Of a stretch of 64,000 bases of DNA, positions 1 through 8,877 are shown piece by piece. Under the pieces are notes generated by a model. The model searched no databases. It was given only the letters and a program-made list of their open reading frames with translations, and had not been told where the DNA came from. The stretch comes from Acidianus ambivalens (GTDB lineage: Archaea; Thermoproteota; Thermoprotei_A; Sulfolobales; Sulfolobaceae), in NCBI RefSeq assembly GCF_009729015.1, contig NZ_CP045482.1:1732001-1796000 (forward strand), written 5' to 3'. A program made the translations under genes and the position numbers. Numbering within the stretch: position 1 is the first letter of the stretch; every line of letters begins with the position of its first letter.

Positions 1-137
1 CTATTCTTTACCGGTATGGGATGAACGTCAGCATTCCATAACAATTTTTCCTCTGGGAATACTGTATTTAACTCCACTTGACCTCTTTCTGGATAAAACT
101 TTGTTATAGAAACGCGATCTAGTAATTTTTCCGTCAT
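1..137 (-). CDS. N-terminal fragment of a probable NCS1-type transporter
   Basis: The gene runs off the left edge. Forty-five codons are visible from an ATG at 135-137, six bases after the stop of the dihydropyrimidinase, so the two genes are probably co-transcribed. The segment LLWNADVHPIPVKN resembles the polar stretch just before the first membrane helix of NCS1 (nucleobase, allantoin or hydantoin) permeases, where a Pro-rich motif precedes an RTW-type sequence. No membrane helix is inside the visible part, so the assignment rests on that motif and on the pyrimidine-degradation neighbours. It could instead be a different soluble protein. Confidence 0.4.
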   Translation of the reverse strand, partial: MTEKLLDRVSITKFYPERGQVELNTVFPEEKLLWNADVHPIPVKN

Positions 138-143
138 TTTTCA

Positions 144-1538
144 TCACAGCAAAATGGGTGTTTTCCCCGGTATATATTTACCGCTACCCTTTTTGCCTAT
201 TACTTGTCCTTCTTCATAAACAACTTCTCCTCTTCTTATAGTCATGACATTCCATCCTTCTACTTCCATTCCGTCATATATTGTATAATTAATATTACTA
301 TGAAGAACGTCAGCAGATATTCTGACTTTCCTATTGGGATCTATTACAGCAAAATCCGCATCGGAACCGGGCATTATTGTTCCCTTTCTTGGATATAGAC
401 CAAATAATCTTGCAGGATTGTATGAAGTGACTTCAACGAACCTTTCCATAGATATTATTCCCTTCTTTACGCCGTAGTAAAATAAAATAGGTAGTATATT
501 CTCAGTTCCTGGAACGCCATTAGGAATCTCGTTGAAAGGCGGTACTTCTTCCTTATATCTCTTCTTTTGAGCATCAGAATATACACAATGATCACTGCCT
601 ATTGTGAAAATGTCACCAGAAGCTAACCTCATCCATAGTTTAGTCCTTTGCTCGTCGCTTCTTAGCGGTGGGCTCATGACGTATCTATATCCATCTGGTC
701 TCTTTAGAAAGTCTGTATTAAGCGTTAAATAGTGTGGAGCAGTCTCATTAAAGAACTTAAAACCTTGCCTTCTATAGGAAGATATAATATCAACTGCTTC
801 GCCAGTAGAAGTGTGCACTATATACATCTTAACGTCTTTACCTATCATGCTTGCGATAGATGCTATCCTGTTAGTTGCTTCTATTTCCATTATATCTGGC
901 CTAGAATAGTAATGATATATAGGATCTATCTTACCTTCTGAAAGAAATTCTTGTATGAGTTCATTAATGATTTCTCCGTTCTCGGCGTGTATTCCAGTTA
1001 CTCCTCCAAAATCGCTTATTCTTTTTATTAATTTATATAATTCTCCATCTGGTAGCATTAATTCATTTTTATAAGCCATAAATAGTTTAAAACTTACTAC
1101 TCCTTTATTTATTACTTCTGGAATTTGCTCTAGAATTTTAGTATTAACTTCTCTTATAATCATATGGAGACCATAGTCTGACACTACTTTGGGATCGGCA
1201 TTATTCCTCCACTTCTCGTAAGCACTTAATAAATCTTGGCCTTTTGCAGGAGTTACGAAATCTACAATAGTGGTCACACCTCCAGCTACTGCAGCTCTGC
1301 TGCCATAATAGAAGTCGTCAGCCGTAACTTCGCCCATGAAAGGAAATTCCATGTGAGTGTGCCCGTCTATTAAACCTGGCACTAAATACTTTTCACTTAA
1401 ATCTATTGTCTTATCTGCTTGCTCTTGTATATCTCCTCCTATTTTAGATATTTTACCGTCTTTTATTGCAATATCTCCTTCAAACGGACCTGAAGTAGTG
1501 AATGCTTTTACATTTTTTAAGAGCAGATCATACGTCAT
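144..1538 (-). CDS. Dihydropyrimidinase / D-hydantoinase
   Basis: Cyclic amidohydrolase of about 464 residues that opens 5,6-dihydrouracil or dihydrothymine to the N-carbamoyl amino acid, the second step of reductive pyrimidine degradation. Visible signatures are the HTH metal-binding pair (GLIDGHTHMEF, His60 and His62), a lysine in VSFKLFMAYK that is carboxylated in this family, IHAEN, PHYLTL and the late GSDH aspartate motif. A longer frame opens at 1580, but its extra 14 codons contain a TATA-like run (AAAATATATAAAG), and the family normally starts at the DLLLKN strand, so the ATG at 1536-1538 is chosen. It is divergent from preA-like 1746-2798, whose product supplies its substrate. A plain hydantoinase with another substrate cannot be excluded. 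Confidence 0.88.
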   Translation of the reverse strand: MTYDLLLKNVKAFTTSGPFEGDIAIKDGKISKIGGDIQEQADKTIDLSEKYLVPGLIDGHTHMEFPFMGEVTADDFYYGSRAAVAGGVTTIVDFVTPAKGQDLLSAYEKWRNNADPKVVSDYGLHMIIREVNTKILEQIPEVINKGVVSFKLFMAYKNELMLPDGELYKLIKRISDFGGVTGIHAENGEIINELIQEFLSEGKIDPIYHYYSRPDIMEIEATNRIASIASMIGKDVKMYIVHTSTGEAVDIISSYRRQGFKFFNETAPHYLTLNTDFLKRPDGYRYVMSPPLRSDEQRTKLWMRLASGDIFTIGSDHCVYSDAQKKRYKEEVPPFNEIPNGVPGTENILPILFYYGVKKGIISMERFVEVTSYNPARLFGLYPRKGTIMPGSDADFAVIDPNRKVRISADVLHSNINYTIYDGMEVEGWNVMTIRRGEVVYEEGQVIGKKGSGKYIPGKTPILL

Positions 1539-1745
1539 AGAGGATTTTAACTTTATATATTTTAAAAACGATACTCTCATTAATGTTAAAAAGTTTTTAA
1601 TGAAAAAGACAAAGATTTTTGGAAATAGTACAAGTATATCGATGTAAGATTTGAGATTGAAAGAATATTTCTTGCTTTTACTTTTGGAAAATAATTAAAT
1701 GAAATAAAAGTCATATATTTATTTCGTTTAAGTACATGACTTGAT
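1539..1745. promoter_or_regulatory. Divergent promoter region of the pyrimidine-degradation genes
   Basis: Holds both promoters. On the minus strand an AT-rich TATA-like run at about 1552-1566 lies just ahead of the dihydropyrimidinase ATG. On the plus strand a TATA-like stretch (CATATATTTATTT, about 1712-1724) sits about 27 nt upstream of the ATG at 1746, implying a nearly leaderless mRNA. An inverted repeat with 7-bp arms, AAGTCAT (1708-1714) and ATGACTT (1736-1742), brackets that TATA box and the start region, a placement that would suit a repressor site. That role is inferred. Confidence 0.45.
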
Positions 1746-2798
1746 ATGATAGATCTGTCAGTAAACTTCAACGGCGTAACCTTTCCAAATCCGTTTTTAG
1801 TGGGCTCTGGCCCAACTACTGGAAATCCTCAGAAAATAATTTCTGCTATAAGGGCAGGCTGGGGAGGAGTAGTAGTTAAAACCATCGGAGACTCGATAGT
1901 CAGGAAAGCAGTAAGGCCAATGTATGGCGCATTTAGGAAAAATAAGGAACTAATTGCATTCGAAAACCTGGAACTAATAACTGAGGATCCTTTAGATGTA
2001 TGGGATAAATATATGAGAATAATAAAATCTGAAATAGGTAAAAGTAGTCCTATTATAGTAAGTATAATGGGAGGACCTGATTATTCAGAGTGGGTTAAGT
2101 TAGCAAGATGGGCAGAAGACAGAGGAGCTGATATGTTAGAATTAAACTTTGGTTGTCCACACGGAGAGCCTGAAAGAAAGACTGGAGCATTTATTGGACA
2201 ACATGCAGATCTTGTATACAAGTACACTAAGGAGGTCGTATCCTCAGTAGGTATTCCAGTAATAGTTAAACTTACTCCAAATGTTACAGAAATTAGTGAG
2301 ATAGCAAAAGAGGCAGAAAACGCTGGAGCTAAAGGAGTAACTGCAATAAATACAGTTAATGGTATAATAGGTGTTGATATAGAGAGAGCGCAACCATTAC
2401 CAGACGTTAACGGTTATTCCGGTTACGGTGGAATTTCCGGACCTGCAATAAAACCAATAGGCTTAGCAGCAGTATCAAAGATTTACTCATCGACCTCCTT
2501 ACAAATAAGTGGAGTAGGAGGAATTTTTGATTGGAAAGACGCAGTAGAATACATAATGATGGGTTCTACTACAGTTCAGTCAGTTACTTACACTATGATT
2601 AAAGGATTTGAATTCATAAGCGAGTGGAAGAAGGAACTTGAATTATTCATGGAAAGGAAAGGCTATAAGGCTATTGAGGATATGGTAGGTTTAGCTGCGA
2701 AGAAAATAAGACCGTATGAATTCTTAGAGAAAGTCACTAAAAGGAGAACCAACGTTGATGAGGAAATGAATATTGTAAGAGGTGAAATCTATGGTTAA
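1746..2798 (+). CDS. Dihydropyrimidine dehydrogenase catalytic subunit (PreA-like)
   Basis: FMN TIM-barrel protein of 350 residues in the dihydroorotate dehydrogenase superfamily, predicted to reduce uracil or thymine to the 5,6-dihydro form. It follows mammalian DPD/PreA more closely than DHODH: ELNFGCPHGEPER matches the DPD segment carrying the catalytic cysteine and its neighbouring His, and KLTPNVTEI, INTVNG, YGGISGPAIKP and SGVGGI follow in family order. There is no C-terminal cysteine-rich ferredoxin domain such as bacterial PreA has, and the protein ends soon after the barrel, so its electron donor is unclear. It overlaps the following ureidopropionase by 8 bp, indicating one operon. 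Dihydroorotate dehydrogenase is an alternative, but the neighbours argue for degradation. Confidence 0.82.
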   Translation: MIDLSVNFNGVTFPNPFLVGSGPTTGNPQKIISAIRAGWGGVVVKTIGDSIVRKAVRPMYGAFRKNKELIAFENLELITEDPLDVWDKYMRIIKSEIGKSSPIIVSIMGGPDYSEWVKLARWAEDRGADMLELNFGCPHGEPERKTGAFIGQHADLVYKYTKEVVSSVGIPVIVKLTPNVTEISEIAKEAENAGAKGVTAINTVNGIIGVDIERAQPLPDVNGYSGYGGISGPAIKPIGLAAVSKIYSSTSLQISGVGGIFDWKDAVEYIMMGSTTVQSVTYTMIKGFEFISEWKKELELFMERKGYKAIEDMVGLAAKKIRPYEFLEKVTKRRTNVDEEMNIVRGEIYG

Positions 2799-3627
2799 AA
2801 TTGCAATGATACAAATGGGAGGAGTTGAATCAAAGGAAGCAAATATAAAGAAGGCTTTAGACTATGCAAAGTCCGCAATAAAGGATGGAGCAGAATTAAT
2901 TGTTTATAACGAACTATTTACAACTCAATATTTTGCCGCAACTGAGGATCCAAAGTTCTTTGACTTAGCAGAACCAGACGACGGACCTACAGTTAGGACT
3001 TTCGCAGAATTCTCAAAACAATATAAAGTAGGTATGGTAATAACGTTCTTTGAAGAAGATAAGAAAATTAGAGGAATGTATTATGATACATCAGTTTTCA
3101 TAAAAGATGGAAATGTGCTTGGTAAATATAGGAAAACTCACATACCTCAAGTTCCAGGTTATTATGAGAAATTCTACTTTAAGCCTGGGAAGGATTATCC
3201 AGTGTTTGATTTCGGTGAGTATAAAGTAGGAGGAGTAATATGTTATGACCGCCACTTCCCTGAAGGAGTTAGAATATTAACACTTAAAGGAGCTGACATA
3301 GTTACAATACCTACTACAACTAACTTCTATCCAGAGACGTGGGAACTAGAGTTAAGAGCTCACGCAGCATTTAATACAATTTATGTTGTTGGCGTTAATA
3401 GGACTCCAGAAGTTTTCCAAGGAAGAGAAATAGATTATTTTGGCAAGAGCTTAGTTGCAGACCCTATGGGGAGAATATTAAAGGAAATGGATAGTCAAGA
3501 AGGGTATGAAATAGTTGACGTAGACCTTAATTTCATTAGAGAAAGAAGGAAAAAGGCTCCATTCTTAAGGGATAGAAAACCCGAAAATTATACGGAAATT
3601 TCGTCAATATATATTGAAAGCCTCTAA
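2791..3627 (+). CDS. Beta-ureidopropionase-type nitrilase-superfamily amidohydrolase
   Basis: Cytosolic carbon-nitrogen hydrolase of 278 residues, predicted to release beta-alanine, CO2 and ammonia from N-carbamoyl-beta-alanine, the third step of the pathway. The nitrilase Glu-Lys-Cys triad is visible: Glu in IVYNELF (about residue 41), Lys in GKYRKTHIPQ and Cys in GGVICYDRHFPEG. A GTG at 2782 is in frame, but GAGGTGA at 2779-2785 is a good Shine-Dalgarno placed 5 nt before the ATG at 2791, so that start is taken; it overlaps the end of the upstream gene. A D-carbamoylase acting on hydantoin products is possible. Confidence 0.85.
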   Translation: MVKIAMIQMGGVESKEANIKKALDYAKSAIKDGAELIVYNELFTTQYFAATEDPKFFDLAEPDDGPTVRTFAEFSKQYKVGMVITFFEEDKKIRGMYYDTSVFIKDGNVLGKYRKTHIPQVPGYYEKFYFKPGKDYPVFDFGEYKVGGVICYDRHFPEGVRILTLKGADIVTIPTTTNFYPETWELELRAHAAFNTIYVVGVNRTPEVFQGREIDYFGKSLVADPMGRILKEMDSQEGYEIVDVDLNFIRERRKKAPFLRDRKPENYTEISSIYIESL

Positions 3628-3669
3628 CGTGAGAAATTTTTATTTAATAATACAGAGGTGATTTCTCCC

Positions 3670-5016
3670 ATGGAAGAAGATGAAATTAAAAGAAAAGTTA
3701 TAGAAGCATCTTCTGGAATCCCTGAGCTAGGAAAAATAGGAAGAGAAATTGAAACTATAGGTGTACTGCCAGTTCCTGATAGTATGCGTAAAATATCTTC
3801 ATTAGACGTCTTTATATTTTGGGCAATGGCCAGCGCTTCTGCTGCTACACCTCTTGCAGGTTACTTACTTTATGGCGTAGGGATTCCTAACTTTTTAATA
3901 ATAGTTTCTTTGGCAACTATTATTGGATTAATACCTGCAGGCCTTTTCTCCGAAATAGGGAGACAAAAGCCTATAGTCGCTTTAATTCAAGCCAGAGGAA
4001 CTTTCGGGTATTTTCCTGCAAACGCGTTATCCTTACTTTACACATTCGTAAACATGGGGTGGTTTGGATTAAATTTAGCGGTAGGGGCAGAAATTTTATC
4101 ATCTGTTAGTGGTATTTCTTTCGCTATTTGGTCTGTTATTCTAGGTATAATTCAGATAGTACTTGTAATATTTGGAGCAAAATGGTTAAATTACTTTTAC
4201 AAGTTTACTTCTCCGCTTCTAATAATTAGCTACGGAGTTCTAGCTTTCTTCTTGTTTTATTGCTATCACCCTGCCCTTTCCACAATGATGATTCCGTCTA
4301 TTCCAATAAACTGGGGGTTAGATATCAACCTTATACTAACGTTTTCAATACTTTCTTGGGCTTATAAAATAACTACAATAACAAGGTTTGCAAAACCTTA
4401 CGATAGACCTTCTATTTCATATTTCTTATCTCCAACTCTAGGAATAATGCTACCAGTTTTCCTAATGGGTTTACTTGGTTATATTTCTCAAGCTGCCACT
4501 GGAAATTGGAACTTAGCAGCTGTCTATAAGCCAGGGGATCCAATATGGGTATTAGTTGCAGCAGTGGGAGCTTCGATAGCTATAATCCACACAAATTCAA
4601 TGAATTTATACCCGGCAGTGGCTGATTTACTAGTGTCCATGGAGACCTTTATGAAGAGAATGAAAACTTATAGGCTTTCCCAACCATTGTCTGCAATAGT
4701 TTTAGGTTCGGTTTCAATAATTCTAGCGATCCTAGGAATATTAAATTATGTCGAAAATTTCCTATTATTAGTAGGAGATCTTATACTTCCTTTCACTTTT
4801 ATATTGATAATAGATTGGTATACAGGGTTAAGAAACTCCGATATCCTATCTTTTTACTATAATAACGGATTAAAGGTCAAGGCACTTATAGCACTGACCA
4901 TAGGATTTTTACTAAACTATTATAATATCTATGGAATAATAGGGTATTATTTCCCATATCAAGTTATAGGTAGTTTAATAGCAGCAGGAATATATTATAT
5001 AGAAAAGAAAATATAA
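3670..5016 (+). CDS. NCS1-family nucleobase permease
   Basis: Integral membrane protein of about 448 residues with roughly twelve hydrophobic segments, predicted to import cytosine, uracil or a related base for the pathway encoded just upstream. The cytosolic N-terminus contains IETIGVLPVPDSMRK, followed by a first helix rich in Ala and Gly, an arrangement typical of NCS1/CodB-like carriers; helices six to eight carry ILSWAYKITTITRFAKPY and SIAIIHTNSMNLYPAVAD, where substrate and sodium contacts lie in the family. The start is set by GAGGTGA (3655-3661) 8 nt ahead of the ATG at 3670 rather than the GTG at 3658. It is 42 bp downstream of the ureidopropionase, probably in one operon. Confidence 0.8.
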   Translation: MEEDEIKRKVIEASSGIPELGKIGREIETIGVLPVPDSMRKISSLDVFIFWAMASASAATPLAGYLLYGVGIPNFLIIVSLATIIGLIPAGLFSEIGRQKPIVALIQARGTFGYFPANALSLLYTFVNMGWFGLNLAVGAEILSSVSGISFAIWSVILGIIQIVLVIFGAKWLNYFYKFTSPLLIISYGVLAFFLFYCYHPALSTMMIPSIPINWGLDINLILTFSILSWAYKITTITRFAKPYDRPSISYFLSPTLGIMLPVFLMGLLGYISQAATGNWNLAAVYKPGDPIWVLVAAVGASIAIIHTNSMNLYPAVADLLVSMETFMKRMKTYRLSQPLSAIVLGSVSIILAILGILNYVENFLLLVGDLILPFTFILIIDWYTGLRNSDILSFYYNNGLKVKALIALTIGFLLNYYNIYGIIGYYFPYQVIGSLIAAGIYYIEKKI

Positions 5017-5063
5017 TCATCGTAGGCGATAATATCAACCAATAGATTAACTTTCAAGCTAAT

Positions 5064-5757
5064 CTAGTTTTTACCCTGCATTTGAATCTCTCTGCCGTAA
5101 ATGTCCACTTTTCTCCGCTCTTTATCCATTGAGGATACTACGTAATCTGCGCAAAATAACCCCCATTTCATAACATAACCCGTTTTATTGCTTCCTCTTT
5201 CCTTGGATTATAAGCTCTATCTAAGGATTGTATAGCAATACCCTTCTTAGATTTTATAATATTTTTATAATCTTTAGAATATGATTTTTAATATCTATAT
5301 CCATAGTATTGACTAATAAATCCACTTCGTAAAAGATCATGGGATAACCTATTTTCTCTATTATATTCTTCATTACAGTAACTTGAGGATTCTTATCTAT
5401 TAAAGCGTAGTCCGACCTGGATAAAAACGCTGGAAAAGAGTATAGATTAAATATAACTGTTGGATAAAATTCATCATTATGCTTTTTAAGAGCCTCTACG
5501 TCTTTATGAACTACTATTTAAAGTATGCCTTCTTTCAAAATAGGAATGTAAACTGTTAAGAAAAATCTCTGAAACTGGCATATCATTTCTAACGATTTTT
5601 TATCTTTAACATAATGAAAATCCCATTCTGTTCCTAACTTATCCCAAGCACTGTTTATAGCATCTATTATTAGCCTTATCCCATCCACGTCTAGATAAAT
5701 ACCTCCAATAAGAGTACTGTTATCATCGACATGCTCGTCTAAAAACATTATACGCAT
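5064..5757 (-). pseudogene. DUF3800-like protein, broken by a stop and two frameshifts
   Basis: Reading the minus strand from the ATG at 5757 gives MRIMFLDEHVDD with a following IGGIYLD strand, like the N-terminus of DUF3800 (RNase-H-like) proteins. An in-frame TAA at 5518-5520 interrupts it, and coding continues in the same frame (VVHKDVEALKK, then VTVMKNIIEKIGYP) to a TAA at 5254-5256. A frame change there leads into KKGIAIQSLDRAYNPRKEE, and a second near 5175 leads into LFCADYVVSSMDKERR, ending at TAG 5064-5066. The summed length, about 230 codons, suits the family. The family name is tentative; the decay is directly visible. Confidence 0.55.
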
Positions 5758-6081
5758 AGGTCATAAAAATAGGCTGATTAATTAAAAATTGAGTATCAGA
5801 TTAAATACATATGTCTCTGCAGGTATTTTCGTCCATGAATTCTTATAGAAATTGAGATAAAGCTTTTATCCTAATGTGAAAATATTAAATTGAACCTCGG
5901 AGCTCTGGTGAAAAACCGGGGCAGATGAAGGGGAAGGCTTGTTTTATACAGTCATGTTTAAATAACAGATTGTAAATATTTCCCCTTGCTTTAATTCATA
6001 TTTATTCTTTTTGAGATCATAATGATAAGAACGGTATAATAATGTGAATATAAATTAAAAATTAGAATTAATTTTTGGAAG
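5758..6081. other. Gene-free spacer with one GC-rich hairpin element
   Basis: No convincing reading frame. The only unusual part is a GC-rich island at about 5891-5945 in otherwise AT-rich DNA. It can form a stem between CCTCGG and CCGGGG around an AGCTCTGGTGAAAAA loop, followed by GCAGATGAAGGGGAAGG and a T-rich end. A weak TATA-like GCTTTTATCC lies about 25 nt upstream of its left end. Ten bases, CTCTGGTGAA, also occur at the 3' end of the TnpB element near 8465, so it may be a solo IS end or a small RNA. Confidence 0.35.
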
Positions 6082-7414
6082 TTAAACCAATACTTTCAAT
6101 TCAATAGCTTGAGGAATGTCGAGCATCCCTAAGAGAATCGAAACCGGCACTACATTATCTTCCACTTTATCCTTACTTAAGATATATATCTTTTTCATTC
6201 TTCCCAAAATTTTCTTCTCAGCCTTAACGTTACCAAACTTCACTTCAAACCCTAACATTTCTTCCCCACTTTTTATTACAGCATCTATCTCTCCTTTTGC
6301 TTTGGTATAAAACGTATCGTAGATTCTAGACAGATGGGAAATTACTATACTTTCAACTAATCTACTCTCTTCAGGCAAGTTAGTTAACGTCCAAAAGGCG
6401 AACGCCCTATATATGAATGGATCTATAAAATAGAACTTCTTTTCTTTCCTAGTTAGTACATTACCTTGTAGGTCTACCTGCTCTAAAACTTTAAGTAAGT
6501 ATAGTTTCTCTAGAAGCTCTACATAGCTTATCGCAGTCTTCACTGTGCCAACTCCAAACGACCTTGAGAGAGTATGATAACTGAAATCGCTGGAAGTCCT
6601 TTCTATTATGCCTTTTATTGTGAGTTTAAAGAAAGTTTCACTTCTCTTTAACTTATTTACTTCACTAACTATACTAGATATGAAATCACTTATCGTTTCC
6701 TCGCTTACTTTCCCATATTTTATATAGTCCCTTATGGCGTTAGGAAATCCTCCTGTGATCAAATATTTTTCAAGAAGCTCATTTAATTCATGCAAGAACT
6801 GAATATTTCGCATATAGTTTGAAAGAACGAAGCTTAAATCTCCTTTCTGTACCTTAACGTTAAATAATTCTATATATTTTGAAAAAGGTAAAGGAAGCAT
6901 TAATAAATTCTTGCCTTTACCTCTCCTTCCAGGAAAAGTCTCGATTTCCCTCTTTGCAGACATTGATAAAGACCCAGTAACAACTAGAACGTCATTTCTA
7001 AAATCTCCTTTATCTATCCTACTCTTTAAAGCCCTATACCATTCCTTAGGATAAGTTATCTCGTCTAGAAAAATGAAAGATGATGAAATGTTATTAGCCT
7101 TTCTAAACTTTATATATTCCTCTAAAACATCATCCAATTCCTTATAGTCCGCTAATTTATCACAGGAGAAATAGAAAATTGACTTAGGATTTATTTTTTC
7201 CTTCATCTAATAATTTCTTTATAAGTAATATTAACGCAGTGGACTTTCCTACTTGTCTAGGGCCGAAAATGAAGTTTAACGAGTAAGGAGATAAGCTCAC
7301 TTTTCCAATAACGTCAGGAACCCACTTAACTTCCGACTCTTCATACTTTCTATATATCTCAATCTCAGTTATCCTCTCTTTAGAAATCCACCAAGGATTA
7401 TATTCTTCTATCAT
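6082..7414 (-). pseudogene. AAA-type ATPase (DUF4143-like) split by a one-base frameshift
   Basis: Two overlapping frames make one protein of about 444 residues. The first (from ATG 7414) carries Walker A, FGPRQVGKST; the second carries Walker B, SSFIFLDEIT, the sensor segment VVTGSLSMSA and a C-terminal DUF4143/nuclease-like part (GEIDAVIKSGEEMLGFEVKFG). The frames switch at a run of six A residues at about 7191-7196; removing one A restores a continuous LLDEGKINPKSI. A TTG at 7435 opens the first frame further, but the ATG at 7412-7414 lies about 28 nt from a TATA-like TTTTTAAAC and is preferred. It could be a true frameshift, a polymorphic tract or a read error. Such ATPases are common stand-alone genes in Sulfolobales with poorly known function. 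Confidence 0.7.
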
Positions 7415-7595
7415 CTGTGTATTCAGACTCCACAAGAGTTTAAAAATATTGTTTACTCTAACTCCACAAATATTTAAAAATAAGAACTGACTTACTTGTT
7501 ACATGATAAGAATTACTAACTTCTACAGTAATAGTTTCATATAATTGATATATAAGGCGTAAACGAATATAAGGCTTAAGAGATTATAAGGACTT

Positions 7596-7748
7596 ATGGA
7601 AGAGGAATTTGCCAAGTTCCTTGAGGATTATGCTAACTATCTGAAGAACAATAAGCAACCACTAATTGATATTCCTCTTTCACCAGACGATTTATTAGCA
7701 GAAGCTTCTCTTGGTCTCACAAATGGTTTTCACGAAGGGTTAAGGGGC
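7596..7748 (+). pseudogene. 5' part of a small host gene interrupted by the TnpB element
   Basis: An ATG at 7596 starts 48 codons with typical local codon use: MEEEFAKFLEDYANYLKNNK, then a PLSPDDLLAEASLG stretch, ending at GFHEG where the frame runs into transposon DNA and a TAG. The matching 3' part is found after the element at 8541-8636. I do not recognise the protein family. The acidic helical N-terminus and the length of the two parts (about 80 residues) suggest a small regulatory or antitoxin-like protein, but that is a guess. Confidence 0.5.
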
Positions 7749-8530
7749 TAGAACTAGGTGAGCCCGTGATAAAGGAGGATAAGGTGTACCTGCCATTTCG
7801 TTACAGATTACCTTGGTTTACTCCCCTTGACTTTCTCTCTATTGATAGTAACCTCTACACTCTAGACGCATACGATGGAGAGAAGTTTATCGCGTTTTCC
7901 TTGAAGGGGCTTTACAGTATGAAGTACGGTATGGAGTTGAAGAGGGGTAGAATACAGTCTTTCGCTTCAAAGCACGGTAGGAAGGGGAAAGAATTGTTGA
8001 GAAAATATTCCCACCGTGAGAAGAACCGCGTGTTGGATTATATTCACAAGTTCGTTAACAGTTTGCTGGAGATGTACCCTATGACGACATTTGCAGTTGA
8101 GAAGTTGAATAAGCAAGAGATGTTTGAAGATGCTAACGACTCCCTTTCTAAAAAGATTTCTAAGACTGTGTGGAGGACTATACACCGTGTGCTAAAGTAT
8201 AAGGCACCGCTTTACGGTTCCTTTGTTAAGGAGGTAAACCCATACCTCACTTCAAAGTCCTGCCCCAGATGTGGATGGGTTTCCCGAAATGTTGGCAGGA
8301 CTTTTCATTGTGAGAGGTGTGGGTTCACTCTAGATAGGCAATTGAACGCGTCACTAAATATTTACCTCAAAATGTGCGGGTTTCCCCACATCCGTTATAT
8401 TCCGCGGGTGTGGGTTGGGGTTATCCCGCTAAAGGGGCGGAGGGGTAACGGGTTTACCCGTGACTCTGGTGAAGCCCAAGGGCTAAGGGTTGATATTAAA
8501 TATTATGAAATCCTATGAAGCCCAAACCCC
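7739..8530 (+). mobile_element. IS200/IS605-family (IS1341-type) element, 5'-truncated, tnpB only
   Basis: No tnpA is present. The left boundary falls where the host frame breaks (about 7738) and cuts into tnpB, so the left end and the N-terminal part of TnpB are missing. The right end is a GC-rich non-coding tail: a GCCCAAGGGC hairpin at about 8475-8484, then ATGAAGCCCAAACCCC ending near 8530, after which the host frame resumes. The strand-polar layout, with tnpB followed directly by a structured right end, is that of IS605-group elements whose right end encodes the guide RNA of TnpB. Confidence 0.7.
7766..8518 (+). pseudogene. tnpB: TnpB RNA-guided nuclease, N-terminally truncated
   Basis: The frame encodes 250 residues from a GTG; in-frame coding extends back to 7739 (KGLELGEPV), showing truncation rather than a natural start. 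The RuvC-like nuclease half is whole: Asp27 in FLSIDSNLY, Glu113 in FAVEKLN and Asp191 in LDRQLNASLN give the D-E-D triad, and a zinc ribbon has CPRC (167-170) and CERC (183-186). Full-length TnpB is roughly 370-400 residues, so about 130 residues of the WED/REC part that holds the guide RNA and target are gone. It is probably inactive. Codon use is more GC-rich than its neighbours, consistent with transfer. Confidence 0.8.
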
Positions 8531-8540
8531 TTGTGCTAAG

Positions 8541-8636
8541 ATAAGGTATATTATAGCCAGAAAGGATAACGAATTAATACTTGTCACTGCACATCCTGAT
8601 CCAGATGCTGAAAACTTCATAGAATTTAACAAATAG
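8541..8636 (+). pseudogene. 3' part of the host gene interrupted by the TnpB element
   Basis: Directly after the right end of the element a frame resumes with IRYIIARKDNELILVTAHPD and ends with AENFIEFNK and a TAG at 8634-8636. It has no start codon of its own, and its codon use matches the 5' fragment at 7596-7748. Together they look like one gene of about 80 codons split by the insertion. The alternating hydrophobic strand IRYIIARKDNELILVTAHP would suit a small beta-rich domain. Family not recognised. Confidence 0.5.
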
Positions 8637-8877
8637 AGACTTTATATAATAAATTAATCAACGCATTTATATTTTTATTCTCGATATAAAAGTAACTTGT
8701 ACTAAAAATAAAATAATTTATTCTTTACATCTACTTTTCGCAATAAGGGATACTAGTAATATGAATAACTAAATTGTTTATTCTCTTTTTCTATATTAAT
8801 CATAAAACTCAAATTAGCTCTAAAGCGTACCTACTTCTCGTCTTCAAGTTTATAATATTATTCATCTTTTACATATT

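Noticed and set aside
732..941. Short plus-strand frames inside the dihydropyrimidinase and other genes
   Set aside because: They are antisense shadows of well-supported genes with no family resemblance.
2130..2200. Apparent loss of the DPD catalytic cysteine in the PreA-like protein
   Set aside because: Re-alignment shows the catalytic Cys corresponds to the one in GCPHG, which is kept; the AFIGQ segment aligns with a different, non-catalytic Cys.
7184..7206. A-AAA-AAT heptamer as a programmed -1 frameshift site
   Set aside because: The second frame is +1 relative to the first; a -1 slip leads to an immediate stop. Only loss of one A (or +1/-2 change) joins the frames.
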